From the NCBI RefSeq assembly GCF_024362785.1, contig NZ_CP093301.1:4402001-4466000 (forward strand): a stretch of DNA of 64,000 nt. Direction: 5' to 3'. Position 1 is the stretch's first letter. Every line of letters begins with the position of its first letter. This DNA comes from Evansella sp. LMS18 (GTDB lineage: Bacteria; Bacillota; Bacilli; Bacillales; Salisediminibacteriaceae). Position numbers and translations under genes: made by a program. The notes beneath the pieces are model-generated. The model worked only from the letters and a program-made list of their open reading frames with translations. It ran no database searches and had not been told where the DNA came from. Below, one piece after another: positions 53,849 through 62,676 of the stretch.

Positions 53849-54610
53849 ATGAAGGCTAAGGAACTTAGAGATTTAATCAGAAGTGAGGAATTCGTGAAAA
53901 GTACTTCAGGTTTCTGCGAAGGAATCGTCCAGGGAAATGTAGTAATCGTCCCGGAGAAATACGCGTTTGACTTTTTTCTTTATACTTTCAGAAATTCAAA
54001 AGCATGTCCGGTTATTGATGTAATGGAAGCTGGGCAAACGGAATCAAGGCTGGCCAAAGGATCCGATATACGTACGGATATTCCAAAATACTTCATATAC
54101 GAAAATGGAGAATGGAAGGAGGAAGCCTCGTCTGTTAAAGAGCTGTGGCAGGACGATTTTGTCACGTTCCTTCTCGGATGCAGCTTTACCTTTGAAAGTG
54201 CGCTCCTAAATGCGGATATTCCACTCCGCCATGTGAAAGCAGGAAAAAATGTGGCCATGTATAAAACAAATATCGCTACAGAATCAGCTGGACCTTTTTC
54301 AGGGCCGTTAGTTGTATCCATGAGGCCAATCAAAGAAGAACTAGTGGAAAAAGCAGCTCAGGTTACAGGTGATTTCACCCAGATGCATGGAGGCCCTGTC
54401 CATGTTGGTGATCCCGCCGAAATCGGCATCAAAGATATTGAGAAGCCTGATTACGGAGATTTTGCTGGTATTGGGGAAGGGGAAGTCCCTGTGTTCTGGG
54501 CATGCGGGGTAACACCTCAGGCTGCTGCCCTGGCAGCAAAGCTGCCAATCATGATTACACACGCCCCTGGGCATATGTTTGTTACAGATATCAAAAACGA
54601 AGAGCTCTGA
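53849..54610 (+). CDS. YcsI-like DUF1445 protein (putative hydro-lyase / D-glutamate cyclase family)
   Basis: A 253-residue cytoplasmic protein of the UPF0317/DUF1445 family. Characteristic segments: FCEGIVQGNVVIVPEKYAFD (about 20-40), FLLGCSFTFESALL (about 110), NIATESAGPFSGPLVVSMRP (about 145-165) and the C-terminal ITHAPGHMFVTDI. Family members are annotated as hydro-lyases or D-glutamate cyclases. AGGAGGGTGG lies just before ATG 53849; an earlier ATG at 53804 lies outside that site. Single gene. Confidence 0.85.
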   Translation: MKAKELRDLIRSEEFVKSTSGFCEGIVQGNVVIVPEKYAFDFFLYTFRNSKACPVIDVMEAGQTESRLAKGSDIRTDIPKYFIYENGEWKEEASSVKELWQDDFVTFLLGCSFTFESALLNADIPLRHVKAGKNVAMYKTNIATESAGPFSGPLVVSMRPIKEELVEKAAQVTGDFTQMHGGPVHVGDPAEIGIKDIEKPDYGDFAGIGEGEVPVFWACGVTPQAAALAAKLPIMITHAPGHMFVTDIKNEEL

Positions 54611-54685
54611 CTCCAATGAATATGTCAGCAGTTGTGGAATTATCTCTTTTGAAGGCCCTGTGGGCGGAAAAGACCTGTATATCTG

Positions 54686-54714
54686 TTTTCACGCCTTCTT
54701 TTTTCGGTTATAAT
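54686..54714 (+). promoter_or_regulatory. Antitoxin RNA promoter, TA copy 1
   Basis: TTTTCA at 54686-54691 and TATAAT at 54709-54714 are separated by exactly 17 nt. The same two boxes at the same spacing occur in copy 2 (57483-57511), although the spacer sequence differs, which supports function. Confidence 0.7.
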
Positions 54715-54720
54715 AGGAGT

Positions 54721-54870
54721 AACAGTGAGATATAAATAAAAAGACCGTTAGTGCTGCCAACACTAACGGCCAGTAATAGTCCAGTTCCCTTCAAAGGGGA
54801 TTGGCCGCAGGGATGATAAGGAACCCCACTTTCAGAGCCGTGAACTCATGAGTGGGGCCTTATCTTTTTT
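54721..54870 (+). ncRNA. Type I antitoxin RNA, copy 1
   Basis: A plus-strand RNA of about 150 nt is predicted from the promoter at 54686-54714 to a terminator made of CCCCACT / AGTGGGG arms (54824-54857) with CTTATCTTTTTT after it. It is antisense to the 3' part of the toxin mRNA, covering the toxin stop codon region and its 3' untranslated hairpins, as RatA and SR4 do to txpA and bsrG. Ends are estimated from promoter and terminator. Confidence 0.65.
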
Positions 54871-54946
54871 CGTGAAAAGACAATACAGCGACGATTAATA
54901 AACCGAAAGAAATCATTAAAGTTAATGCTTCCGCGGCTGTCACCAT
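54860..54946 (-). CDS. Holin-like type I toxin (TxpA/BsrG class), copy 1
   Basis: A 28-residue peptide: charged-polar start MVTAAEALTLM, one membrane helix ISFGLLIVAVLSF and basic tail HEKR. This is the pattern of 'putative holin-like toxin' (Hol_Tox) peptides (short E-[AS]-L-x-L-M-I-x-F-G start). The SD GGGGGTGAAG lies just upstream of ATG 54946 but its complement GGCTTTCATCTCC (54979-54967) in the leader can sequester it. A minus-strand -10 box (TATAAT, 55019-55014) precedes. The mRNA ends in a CCGTTAGTG/CACTAACGG hairpin with a T run at 54745. It is expected to damage the membrane if not repressed. Confidence 0.75.
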   Translation of the reverse strand: MVTAAEALTLMISFGLLIVAVLSFHEKR

Positions 54947-55349
54947 AGGCTTCACCCCCTTTCAGCGGAGATGAAAGCCAACCCCCTATGAGTTCCTGAA
55001 CCATTACTCTATTATTATATCATTTTTTTCCGAAAAACAGGAACATTTGTTCCCTTATTGAACAACACAAATGCAATAATAGTAAATAATCACTAATTAA
55101 CAGGACCGGAATCTGGTTCTTTTTTATTTTTTTATTGAGTGTTTAAGCATTCTGGGAAACCTCTTGTCTAAAGTTTAATTTGCGCTCAATTGGGAAATTA
55201 CAGCTGAACCTTACTGGCATTTGTCCTGTCTTTTGAGGGAGTTTACTCTCGATATCAAATTTAATTTTTTTTAAATTGGGTATGTAATGGTTAGGAGTAT
55301 ATTAATCCATACTATTAGTGCTGTAAATTAGCCAGAAGCTAAAGGGAGT

Positions 55350-56603
55350 GTGACAGCGTTGGAAGAAATACCACAGTCATTGATACTGTTATTAGTCGTA
55401 CTACTGTTTTTATCCGCATTTTTTTCCTCCGCTGAAACAGCTTTTTCCAGTGCGAACCGGATCAGGCTGAAATCAATGATGGAGGAAGGGAATAAAGGCG
55501 CAGGCAAAGCGCTTTATATAACCGACCGGTTTGACCAGGTGTTGTCCACTATTCTGATTGGAAACAACATCGTTAATATAGCGGCAGCTACTATTTCCGG
55601 AGCTGTTGCAACCCAGCTGTTCGGACCTAATCTTGGTGTTTTTATAAGTACCTTTGTATTAACCGTTCTCGTGCTTATTTTCGGGGAAATCATCCCAAAA
55701 TCCCTTGCGAAAGAGTATGCGGAAACCTTCACTTCCAAAATATCCGGTATCATGCTTTTATTAATGAAAATTATCGCGCCTGTAAACTGGGTTTTCCTGC
55801 AGATTAAACGAGGGGTTACGAAGCTCATTAAGAAAAATGAGACAAGTCCGTCTGTCACAGAAGAAGAACTGAAGATGATGGTGGAATTAAGTGAAGAGGA
55901 AGGCGTCATCGATGAAACGGAAAAAGAGCTCGTCCACCGTTCCTTTGATTTCAATGATATTATCGTGGAGGAAGTTTTTAAGCCCCGGACAAATATGGTC
56001 GCACTGAACATCGAGGACGACCCTGATCTGATTAAGGAAACGTTTTTCCGGGAACGATTCTCGAGGATTCCAATCTTCGAAGGAAATATCGATAATATTA
56101 TCGGCATCTTATCGGAACGTGATTTTTTAACCGCTTATATAAAAAATGAAGTGGATTTACGGGCTTTGCTGAGGGACCCTATTTTTGTCGTTGAATCCAT
56201 GAAAATCAATACATTGCTGCCGCAGCTACAGAAAGAGAAAACCCATATGGCTATCGTCATTGATGAGTATGGCGGGACAAGCGGGTTAATCACGCTTGAA
56301 GATATCCTGGAAGAACTTGTTGGGGAAATTTATGATGAACACGACGATGATATTAAATTATTTAAACAGGTGGATACTTCCACTTATTTATTTCATGCTG
56401 ATTATCCCCTGGATGATTTCGTTCGTTTTACCGGGGTGGAACTTCCGGATACCATTCACCATACGATTGGCGGCTGGCTGTCCGAAGAATTTCAGCGTGT
56501 ACCGAAAAACGGGGAAAAGTTCAGCTATGAGCATATACAATTAACGATTCACGAAGCGGATGAACGAAGGGTGCATTTTGTGATGGTGCATACGGGCAGC
56601 TGA
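55350..56603 (+). CDS. CNNM/CorC-type hemolysin-family transporter (UPF0053)
   Basis: A 417-residue protein with an N-terminal DUF21 transmembrane domain of four helices (about 5-190), two CBS domains (KPRTNMVALNIEDD... and ...DPIFVVESMKINTLL..., about 205-325) and a C-terminal CorC_HlyC domain (about 340-415). Relatives (YhdP, YugS, MpfA) export Mg2+ or Na+. The GTG start at 55350 follows AAGGGAG; TTG 55359 is possible. A strong terminator follows. Confidence 0.9.
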   Translation: MTALEEIPQSLILLLVVLLFLSAFFSSAETAFSSANRIRLKSMMEEGNKGAGKALYITDRFDQVLSTILIGNNIVNIAAATISGAVATQLFGPNLGVFISTFVLTVLVLIFGEIIPKSLAKEYAETFTSKISGIMLLLMKIIAPVNWVFLQIKRGVTKLIKKNETSPSVTEEELKMMVELSEEEGVIDETEKELVHRSFDFNDIIVEEVFKPRTNMVALNIEDDPDLIKETFFRERFSRIPIFEGNIDNIIGILSERDFLTAYIKNEVDLRALLRDPIFVVESMKINTLLPQLQKEKTHMAIVIDEYGGTSGLITLEDILEELVGEIYDEHDDDIKLFKQVDTSTYLFHADYPLDDFVRFTGVELPDTIHHTIGGWLSEEFQRVPKNGEKFSYEHIQLTIHEADERRVHFVMVHTGS

Positions 56604-56609
56604 TGTAAA

Positions 56610-56640
56610 AACCGGAAGCCACTGGGGCTTCCGGTTATTT
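56610..56640. terminator. Bidirectional terminator after the CNNM gene
   Basis: AACCGGAAGCC-ACTGG-GGCTTCCGGTT is a perfect 11-bp stem, between convergent genes. Confidence 0.8.
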
Positions 56641-56643
56641 GTG

Positions 56644-56934
56644 TTAATGATACCACTCTTGATGTTCCGTATCCTTTACCTCGTGGACTACCGAAATGTT
56701 CTCTAAAACATTGGCAACAGAACGGGAAACTAGGATCACGCTTCCGGCTAAATAGAGAAGAGTACCAAGCGTTATGCCGAAATAGGAGAGGTTGAATAGA
56801 CTCCCGCCAACAAATAAAATCCCTACCAGCAAATCATTGACCGTCCTTGATAATTTACATTGCTTTTTAAATACAATGCGGTTACTCCCCACCCTAATCA
56901 TCAGCTTATCTGTTTCATTTCTCATCCGAGGCAT
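56644..56934 (-). CDS. YrhK-like small membrane protein
   Basis: A 96-residue protein with two membrane helices (LLVGILFVGGSLFNLSYFG and LGTLLYLAGSVILVSRSV) and soluble ends. The RTVNDLLVGILFVGGS segment fits YrhK-domain proteins. Function unknown. The upstream region to 57490 is gene-free: it carries ATCTGGACAAAT-type short inverted repeats around 57327-57395, nothing else recognised. Confidence 0.6.
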   Translation of the reverse strand: MPRMRNETDKLMIRVGSNRIVFKKQCKLSRTVNDLLVGILFVGGSLFNLSYFGITLGTLLYLAGSVILVSRSVANVLENISVVHEVKDTEHQEWYH

Positions 56935-57482
56935 GGATCTTCCCCCTTTATCTCTTTGAAATTTTTAAAGACGCATGCATACAGCATTAATTTGCTTAAT
57001 AGGGCATATTCTGGATTTATTGCTGATAATCAGGAGTATAATTCGTTTAACTATGTTTATGCACTATTTATCTCTGTATTATCCGATTTTATATAGCTAA
57101 AACTCCATTTTTTAAAATGTAATTGATTAGTAATAATTTTAACTGAAGAGTAAAGCTGGCAGATAAAAAATGAGTAGTTTGCCAGGGGAAGCGGGGAAGG
57201 TGGATGTGTTAAGATTGTTTGTTGGTTTGTTTTTGGACGGTGGAGGCAGGGAATGAAAGGAATTGTTCAACGGGTACTCGCTTAGGGAGGGTACTGGAAA
57301 AATAATTGGTCACTCAGTGTTTTAATCTGGACAAATTCCAGTCGTCCCGGGAATATTTGTCCAGCAAACAGCTAAATCTGGACAAATCTCATCTAAACCG
57401 TTGAAATAGGCCCAGGATAAATTTAACCAACAACTCGTACTTTCCCATTCCATCTGCCATATTTATTAAAAAAGGAATTCTG

Positions 57483-57511
57483 TTTTCACTTTTTTCATTA
57501 TCGGTTATAAT
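57483..57511 (+). promoter_or_regulatory. Antitoxin RNA promoter, TA copy 2
   Basis: TTTTCA (57483-57488), 17-nt spacer, TATAAT (57506-57511); same boxes as copy 1. Confidence 0.7.
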
Positions 57512-57517
57512 AAAGGT

Positions 57518-57668
57518 AAGCAGACGGTATAAATAAGAAGACCGCTAGTGCTGGTAACACTAACGGTCTGCAACAGCTTAGGTCCCTTCAAAGGGGACTG
57601 GCGATTGAGGGTAGATAAGTCCCCCCATTTTTGAGCCGCTAACTCATGAATGGGGGCTTATCTTTTTT
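57518..57668 (+). ncRNA. Type I antitoxin RNA, copy 2
   Basis: The predicted plus-strand RNA starts after the promoter at 57483-57511, carries the same CTAGTGCTGGTAACACTAACGG hairpin region in variant form (arms only quoted: CCGCTAGTG / CACTAACGG), and ends at an AATGGGGG hairpin followed by CTTATCTTTTTT. It is retained although the matching toxin frame is broken, so it may still act on copy 1 mRNA or be a remnant. Confidence 0.6.
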
Positions 57669-57772
57669 CGTTAAAAGATAAAATGGCGAGAATTATCTTC
57701 AGTGCTAAAATTTTATACGTTGCTAATGTGGAACGAAATCATTAATGTTAATGCTTCCGCAACTGTCATCAC
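57658..57772 (-). pseudogene. Disrupted holin-like toxin, TA copy 2
   Basis: From GTG 57772/ATG 57769 the frame reads MTVAEALTLMISF, as in copy 1, then runs through a segment of about 30 nt absent from copy 1 (around 57700-57730) and hits TAA after ...HISNV. The expected C-terminal end, ILAILSFNEKR, is present in another frame and ends at 57658. The SD-sequestering stem is kept with paired changes (GGCATTCATCTCC / GGAGGTGATGCC). Confidence 0.7.
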
Positions 57773-57992
57773 AGGCATCACCTCCTTTCAGACGGAGATG
57801 AATGCCAGCCCCCTATGAGCTCGCCTAAACTATTACTCTTCAATTATAATATTCATTACTCACTTGTGAACACTTGTTCTCACGAGTGAATGATAATACA
57901 TATAACCTCGTTTAATCCCCCTGAATAGTAAAACACCCGAAATAATGGTATAAAAGTAAATAGCATTTTTTACCTAAGGAGCAGTTTCCGTT

Positions 57993-59216
57993 ATGTTTAG
58001 TTTATCTGAAGGTTCTTTGTTTAGAAATCGAACTTTTCTCCTCGTCTGGGTCGCAGGGTTATGCGCGATGCTCGGCTTTTCCATGTTCTTTTTATCAATA
58101 TCATGGTTTATTGTGGATGTGCTTCAGCAACCGGCAGTGCTGGGGATCGTCCTCATGTCCATGTCAGTTCCCCGTGTAATCATGATGATTTATGGAGGCA
58201 TCCTCGCAGACAAAATCCGCAAATCTTTGATTATGTTTGTTACCAACCTCCTGCAGGCGGGTATCATGGTTGCACTGATTATCATGTTTCTCAATGGGTC
58301 TCTGGATGTAACTTCCCTGATTATCATCGCATTTATATTCGGCTTTCTCGACGCTTTCTTTTTTCCAGCCGTCTCCTCGATGATCCCGGTAATTGTGGAG
58401 GATGCGCAGCTGCAGCGGGCCAACTCCTTATTTCAGGGTTCCACGGAGCTCATGTTTATCATGGGGCCGCTTATAGCAGGGGTGCTGCTGACGGTAGGAG
58501 ACTTTACACTTACTTTTTCCGCATCGGCAATTCTTATATTGTTGTCGGCGATTTTGGTGTTTCCTCCGCTTCTCAAAGATCCAAAACCGGACAGGAGCGG
58601 GGAAAAACAAAGTTCTATGAAGGACCTGAAAGAGGGCCTTTCTTATGTAATGAAATCAGATGTCCATAAAACAGGAACTCTGGCTATAGTCGTTATGAAT
58701 CTGTTTATGATTGGGCCAATTCTGATCAGTTTTCCGATTATTGTTGAGGCATTAGGGGGGCGTCCCTTTGAATTGAGTCTCCTTGAAGGGGGCCTGGCCC
58801 TCGGCACGTTTACCGCGAGTATATTTATCGTTATCTGGAATACTCGAAAACGGCGGGGAAATGTGGTTTTTACAGCACTCCTCGTCAGTTTCCTGTTATT
58901 TATCATTTTCAGCAGAATGGAAGCGTTCGGGCTGCTCATTTTGCTGGCAGCGATGACCGGGTTCGTTGCTATGTTTGTGTATTTGCTGACGGTGACGATG
59001 GTCCAGGAAAAAACAGATAAAAATAAACTTGGCAGGGTGATGAGCATCATTACTTTGGCTGCTAGCGGTTTTGAGCCTGTGGCATTTGGCCTGATTTCGA
59101 TTCTTGTCGCTGCGGACCTGCCGATTCAGACAGTGCTGACTTTTTCAGGTGTGACTGGATTGCTTCTAAGCGTCTGGCTTGTATGGAAGAGCCGGACGTT
59201 CAGGAGCCTGGATTAA
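57993..59216 (+). CDS. MFS transporter (DHA3-type efflux)
   Basis: A 407-residue permease with 12 helices. The loop 2-3 motif GGILADKIRKSLIMF is the major facilitator signature, and the overall pattern (FRNRTFLLVWVAGLCAMLGF start) matches the Bacillus DHA3/macrolide-efflux-like group. It probably exports drugs or metabolites by proton antiport; the substrate is unknown. The gene start ATG 57993 follows AAGGAGC. It overlaps no other gene and is followed by a small Zn-ribbon gene. Confidence 0.85.
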   Translation: MFSLSEGSLFRNRTFLLVWVAGLCAMLGFSMFFLSISWFIVDVLQQPAVLGIVLMSMSVPRVIMMIYGGILADKIRKSLIMFVTNLLQAGIMVALIIMFLNGSLDVTSLIIIAFIFGFLDAFFFPAVSSMIPVIVEDAQLQRANSLFQGSTELMFIMGPLIAGVLLTVGDFTLTFSASAILILLSAILVFPPLLKDPKPDRSGEKQSSMKDLKEGLSYVMKSDVHKTGTLAIVVMNLFMIGPILISFPIIVEALGGRPFELSLLEGGLALGTFTASIFIVIWNTRKRRGNVVFTALLVSFLLFIIFSRMEAFGLLILLAAMTGFVAMFVYLLTVTMVQEKTDKNKLGRVMSIITLAASGFEPVAFGLISILVAADLPIQTVLTFSGVTGLLLSVWLVWKSRTFRSLD

Positions 59217-59306
59217 CAAGGCGAGAGGGATGTTTGCTACAGTCAGACGTATAAATACCGTATTTTTCCACAAACTAGAAAGAAAAGAAGTGAAGGTGTG
59301 GGAAGT

Positions 59307-59525
59307 ATGTGGCTTTTGGATATACTGTTTGGCTGGAACGAAAAAGAACGGCAGAGAAATTATGAAGAGAATATTGTAAAAATGGAGGAGAAGGGGAACT
59401 GTCCTGATTGTTTCGGCTATGGCTACAATATGTTTGCGAATGATTATTTCTATGTAGCTTCCCATGGCGAGTGCCAGGGGTGCGGCGGAATCGGCACGTT
59501 CGAAGCCTGGAGCAGCAGAGAGTGA
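59307..59525 (+). CDS. Small zinc-ribbon protein (DnaJ-like CxxCxGxG)
   Basis: About 72 residues. After a WLLDILFGWNEKERQRNYEE helix it has two CxxCxGxG half sites: CPDCFGYG and CQGCGGIG, like one DnaJ zinc centre. It probably binds one Zn2+. ATG 59307 is preceded by GAAGGTGTGG. Partner unknown. Confidence 0.65.
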   Translation: MWLLDILFGWNEKERQRNYEENIVKMEEKGNCPDCFGYGYNMFANDYFYVASHGECQGCGGIGTFEAWSSRE

Positions 59526-59602
59526 GTGGGGGGGTTCAGTAATTTAAATTGTTTCCGTGGAAAGGGATTGGAGGCTAAGGACTTGAACCCTCCCTGGAGC
59601 AA

Positions 59603-60158
59603 CAAGCATACTCAGGTACTGCATCACGCTCTTGCACTACTTGAGGGGACGATCAACTCACTTTCAAGGGATGCAAGACGCTCTTGCACCACTTGAGGGG
59701 ACGATCAACTCACTTTCAACGGACGCAAGACGGCCTTGCACCACTTGAGGGGACGATCAACTCACTCTGAACGGACGCAAGACGCTCTTGCACCACTTGA
59801 GAAGACGATTCACTCACTCTGAAGGGATGCAAGACGCTCTTGCACCACTTGAGGGGACGATCAACTCATTCTGAAGGGACGCAAGACGCTCTTGCACCAC
59901 TTGAGGGGACGTTCAACTCACTCTGAAGGGATGCAAGACGCTCTTGCACCACTTGAGAAGACGATTCACTCACTTTCAACGGACGCAAGACGGCCTTGCA
60001 CCACTTGAGTGGACGATCAACTCACTCTGAAGGGATGCAAGACGCTCTTGCACCACTTGAGGGGACGATCAACTCACTCTGAAGGGATGCAAGACGCTCT
60101 TGCACCACTTGAGGGGACGATCAACTCACTTTCAACGGACGCAAGAAGTTCTTGTATT
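59603..60158. repeat. Tandem repeat of 52 bp, ten copies, each with a hairpin
   Basis: Ten consecutive units begin ACTTGAGGGGAC (variants ACTTGAGAAGAC, ACTTGAGTGGAC) at 59639, 59691 and every 52 bp to 60107; a partial unit precedes. Each unit contains GCAAGACGCTCTTGC, a perfect hairpin, in two versions (GCTC or GGCC centre). Differences are substitutions shared by non-adjacent units, so the array evolved by unit duplication. There are no unique spacers, hence not a CRISPR. No coding frame is supported. Confidence 0.92.
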
Positions 60159-60375
60159 AACTGAGTCAGAACATCCCTCACGTAACGAGCTCATTTGTCT
60201 CATTTTCTCCTTAACAATCTACTCTATTTACTTCCCAATAAACGATCAATCAGCTATGAATATGTACATTTTCCGACGTTTCTGTTCTTATTATTGATAT
60301 CTATAAATCTATTAATTAAACTCAAAGTATAGGAGAAGCGTTTTTCTTAATAATCTATACCTGGGAGGTTTTACA

Positions 60376-61137
60376 ATGAGATTAGAAGGAAAAGTAGCGG
60401 TCGTGACAGGTGCAGCTTCCGGAATGGGGAAAGCAATTGCCGAGCTTTATGCCAAAGAGGGTGCCAAAGTTGTTTTAGCAGATTTAAATGTTGACGGTGT
60501 TGAAAAACTCGCTGAAGAAATTACTGAGAATGGCGGTACGGCTACAGCTGTAAAAGTAAACGTGGCAGAACTTCAAGACGTAGAGAATATGATTGACACT
60601 GCGGTGAAAGAGTACGGTACCTTAGACATCCTTGTTAACAACGCTGGGATCATGGACGGATTTGAACCCGTGGGAGATATTTCTGACGAAAAATGGGAGC
60701 TCATTTTTGATGTCAACACAAAAGGCGTCATGAGAGCGATGAGAAAAGCAATTCCAATTTTTCTCGAAAAAGAAAATGGGGTTATCATTAATGTAGCTTC
60801 AACCGGCGGGTTCAGCGGTGCTCATGCAGGTGCAGCTTATGGAGCATCCAAGCATGCCGTTATTGGCCTGACTAAAAATACAGGATTTATGTACGCTAAA
60901 AAAGGCATACGATGCAACGCTATCGCCCCAGGAGCGGTTGAAACAAATATCGGTTCCAGCATGTCCAACATAAACCAGTTTGGCATGGAGCGTGCCGGTA
61001 TGACTCACGGTTTATCCCCACGATCCGGAAAGCCGGAAGAAATTGCCCAGGCAGCACTTTTCCTGGCCTCCGAGGAATCCAGTTTTGTTAATGGAACTGT
61101 CGTTACAGTAGACGGCGGCTGGACGTCAGCATTCTAA
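60376..61137 (+). CDS. Short-chain dehydrogenase/reductase
   Basis: A 253-residue classical SDR. Nucleotide-binding TGAASGMG at residues 11-18, NNAG in LDILVNNAGIMDG, catalytic Ser in INVAST, Tyr155 and Lys159 in YGASK, C-terminal GTVVTVDGGWTSAF. D37 or so after the second strand (VVLADLN) suggests NAD+ preference. The substrate is not predictable. GGGAGG precedes ATG 60376. It stands alone, followed by a terminator. Confidence 0.9.
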   Translation: MRLEGKVAVVTGAASGMGKAIAELYAKEGAKVVLADLNVDGVEKLAEEITENGGTATAVKVNVAELQDVENMIDTAVKEYGTLDILVNNAGIMDGFEPVGDISDEKWELIFDVNTKGVMRAMRKAIPIFLEKENGVIINVASTGGFSGAHAGAAYGASKHAVIGLTKNTGFMYAKKGIRCNAIAPGAVETNIGSSMSNINQFGMERAGMTHGLSPRSGKPEEIAQAALFLASEESSFVNGTVVTVDGGWTSAF

Positions 61138-61147
61138 ACAAAATAAG

Positions 61148-61188
61148 AAAAAAGGACGATTCTCCTCCTCAGAGAATTGTCCTTTTCC
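61148..61188. terminator. Bidirectional terminator after the SDR gene
   Basis: AAAAGGACGATTCTC and GAGAATTGTCCTTTT pair with one G-T/mismatch, between convergent genes. Confidence 0.75.
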
Positions 61189-61189
61189 T

Positions 61190-61606
61190 TTAACTTTCCT
61201 CCATAAGCCCATCAAAAGCACCTAAGGAAACAGAGTGAACTACCTGTGCATCTGGTTCTTTTTTGTATATAAACTTTGCCCCTTTCACTTCATGAAAAAA
61301 TACGTTTTCCCCAGTGTATAATTTTATTGCAGTGCCTGGCCCCAGGGTTTTCATATAGGAGCGCAGCTCATTTTCCGAGGCGAAAAACCAGCTGACAGGA
61401 AAATAATCCAGTTTTCCTTTATGCATTTCTGCGAGAAACTTTCCATTCATCACATTCAGTTTTAATTTTCCCCGCTGCCGCGTTTTGTACTTTCTTCGTT
61501 GTTCCAGAGATTTTTGAGGATAATCAAAATAGATGACCCCGTTTTTCCGGATATCTTCATTAAGAACTTTTATTTTTTCCTCTGCAGGCCTGTTTAAAAA
61601 ATCCAT
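61190..61606 (-). CDS. Uncharacterised 138-residue protein
   Basis: A basic, beta-rich cytoplasmic protein: FLNRPAEEKIKVLNEDIRKN helix, then KSLEQRRKYKTRQRGKLKLN (strongly basic, possible nucleic-acid contact) and LGPGTAIKLYTGENVFFHEV. ATG 61606 follows AAAGGAG and is preferred over a start 60 nt upstream. I do not recognise a family. Similar proteins seem common in Bacillaceae, but no function is known to me. Confidence 0.6.
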   Translation of the reverse strand: MDFLNRPAEEKIKVLNEDIRKNGVIYFDYPQKSLEQRRKYKTRQRGKLKLNVMNGKFLAEMHKGKLDYFPVSWFFASENELRSYMKTLGPGTAIKLYTGENVFFHEVKGAKFIYKKEPDAQVVHSVSLGAFDGLMEES

Positions 61607-61907
61607 GGAAAACTCCTTTTTATACATATATAAAAGGGAGCAGCCCAATAAGAACAATTTTTTCAAAAAATCAGTCCCAGTTCATAATCAGTTCATAATC
61701 ACTTACTATAATAAACTTGTAAGGGTTTAGCCTCCCGCAAACAGCTCCTGCATGCGTGGCCGGCTCCCCCCTGGAGCCGGCTGCAGGAGATTTAACTTTA
61801 CGTCAGTAATGATGCGCCACATTTTTTAAAGCAGTCTGTGAAAATTAGTGAATTAGTGAACATAGAAGACCCATCCATCTTGTTTTCGCCAAAAAGGAGA
61901 GAATACA

Positions 61908-62654
61908 GTGGCTCAACAAATAGATCTCAGACACTTAAAGCAGCTTAAAACAGAATTAACCCGCTTCATGATGACATATAAGTTCGCGCTTGATGAGCTG
62001 AATACGAAAATAGATATTTTAAAACAGGAATTCCATTACGTACATGACTATAACCCTATTGAACATGTGAGTTCGAGGATTAAAACACCGGAAAGCATTC
62101 TGAAAAAAGTTCAGAAAAAAGGGTGCGAATTAAACTTAAAATCCATAAAGGAAAACATCCAGGATATAGCAGGCGTTCGGATTACATGTTCCTTTATTTC
62201 AGATATATATGAGCTTAGTAACATGCTGTCAAAGCAGCAAGACATTAAAGTGCTGGAGGCGAAAGATTATATAAGCAACCCAAAGCCCAACGGTTACCGA
62301 AGCCTTCACTTGATTCTTGAAGTTCCGGTCTTTATGTCTGACAGAGAAGAGCATGTGTGCGTGGAAGTGCAGATCCGCACTATCGCTATGGATTTCTGGG
62401 CAAGCCTGGAACATAAGATATACTATAAATACAATAGCACCGTTCCGAAAAGATTAGTCACAGAACTGACTGAGGCAGCCGAATCAGCCGCTCAGCTCGA
62501 TAAGAAGATGGAGCGGATTCATAAAGAAATGAATGAACTAAAGGAAGCTGTCGAAGAAACAGAAATAGAAGGACATGAACTGCGGCTGAACAATGAACGC
62601 TTCTATTTACCGGAGGAGTTCTTAACCTTACGTGACAAATTGTCGGAGAAATAG
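61908..62654 (+). CDS. Small alarmone synthetase (YwaC/RelP-type (p)ppGpp synthetase)
   Basis: A 248-residue single-domain synthetase making ppGpp/pppGpp from ATP and GDP/GTP. YKFALDELNTK, NPIEHVSSRIKTPESI, DIAGVRITCSF, PNGYRSLHLILEVP and EVQIRTIAMDFWASLEHKIY are all present and match YwaC (SAS2/RelP) more closely than YjbM. No hydrolase domain exists. The C-terminal 40 residues extend beyond the usual length. The GTG start at 61908 follows AAGGAGAG. Expression of ywaC homologues is induced by cell-envelope or alkaline stress in Bacillus. Confidence 0.9.
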   Translation: MAQQIDLRHLKQLKTELTRFMMTYKFALDELNTKIDILKQEFHYVHDYNPIEHVSSRIKTPESILKKVQKKGCELNLKSIKENIQDIAGVRITCSFISDIYELSNMLSKQQDIKVLEAKDYISNPKPNGYRSLHLILEVPVFMSDREEHVCVEVQIRTIAMDFWASLEHKIYYKYNSTVPKRLVTELTEAAESAAQLDKKMERIHKEMNELKEAVEETEIEGHELRLNNERFYLPEEFLTLRDKLSEK

Positions 62655-62676
62655 AATGGATAAGGAGTGGTTTAAC

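Noticed and set aside
55514-56107. Antisense frame of 197 codons within the CNNM gene
   Set aside because: The sense strand encodes full DUF21, CBS and CorC_HlyC domains; the antisense frame has no recognisable features.
59603-60158. CRISPR array
   Set aside because: Units of 52 bp are contiguous with no unique spacers, and no cas gene is nearby.
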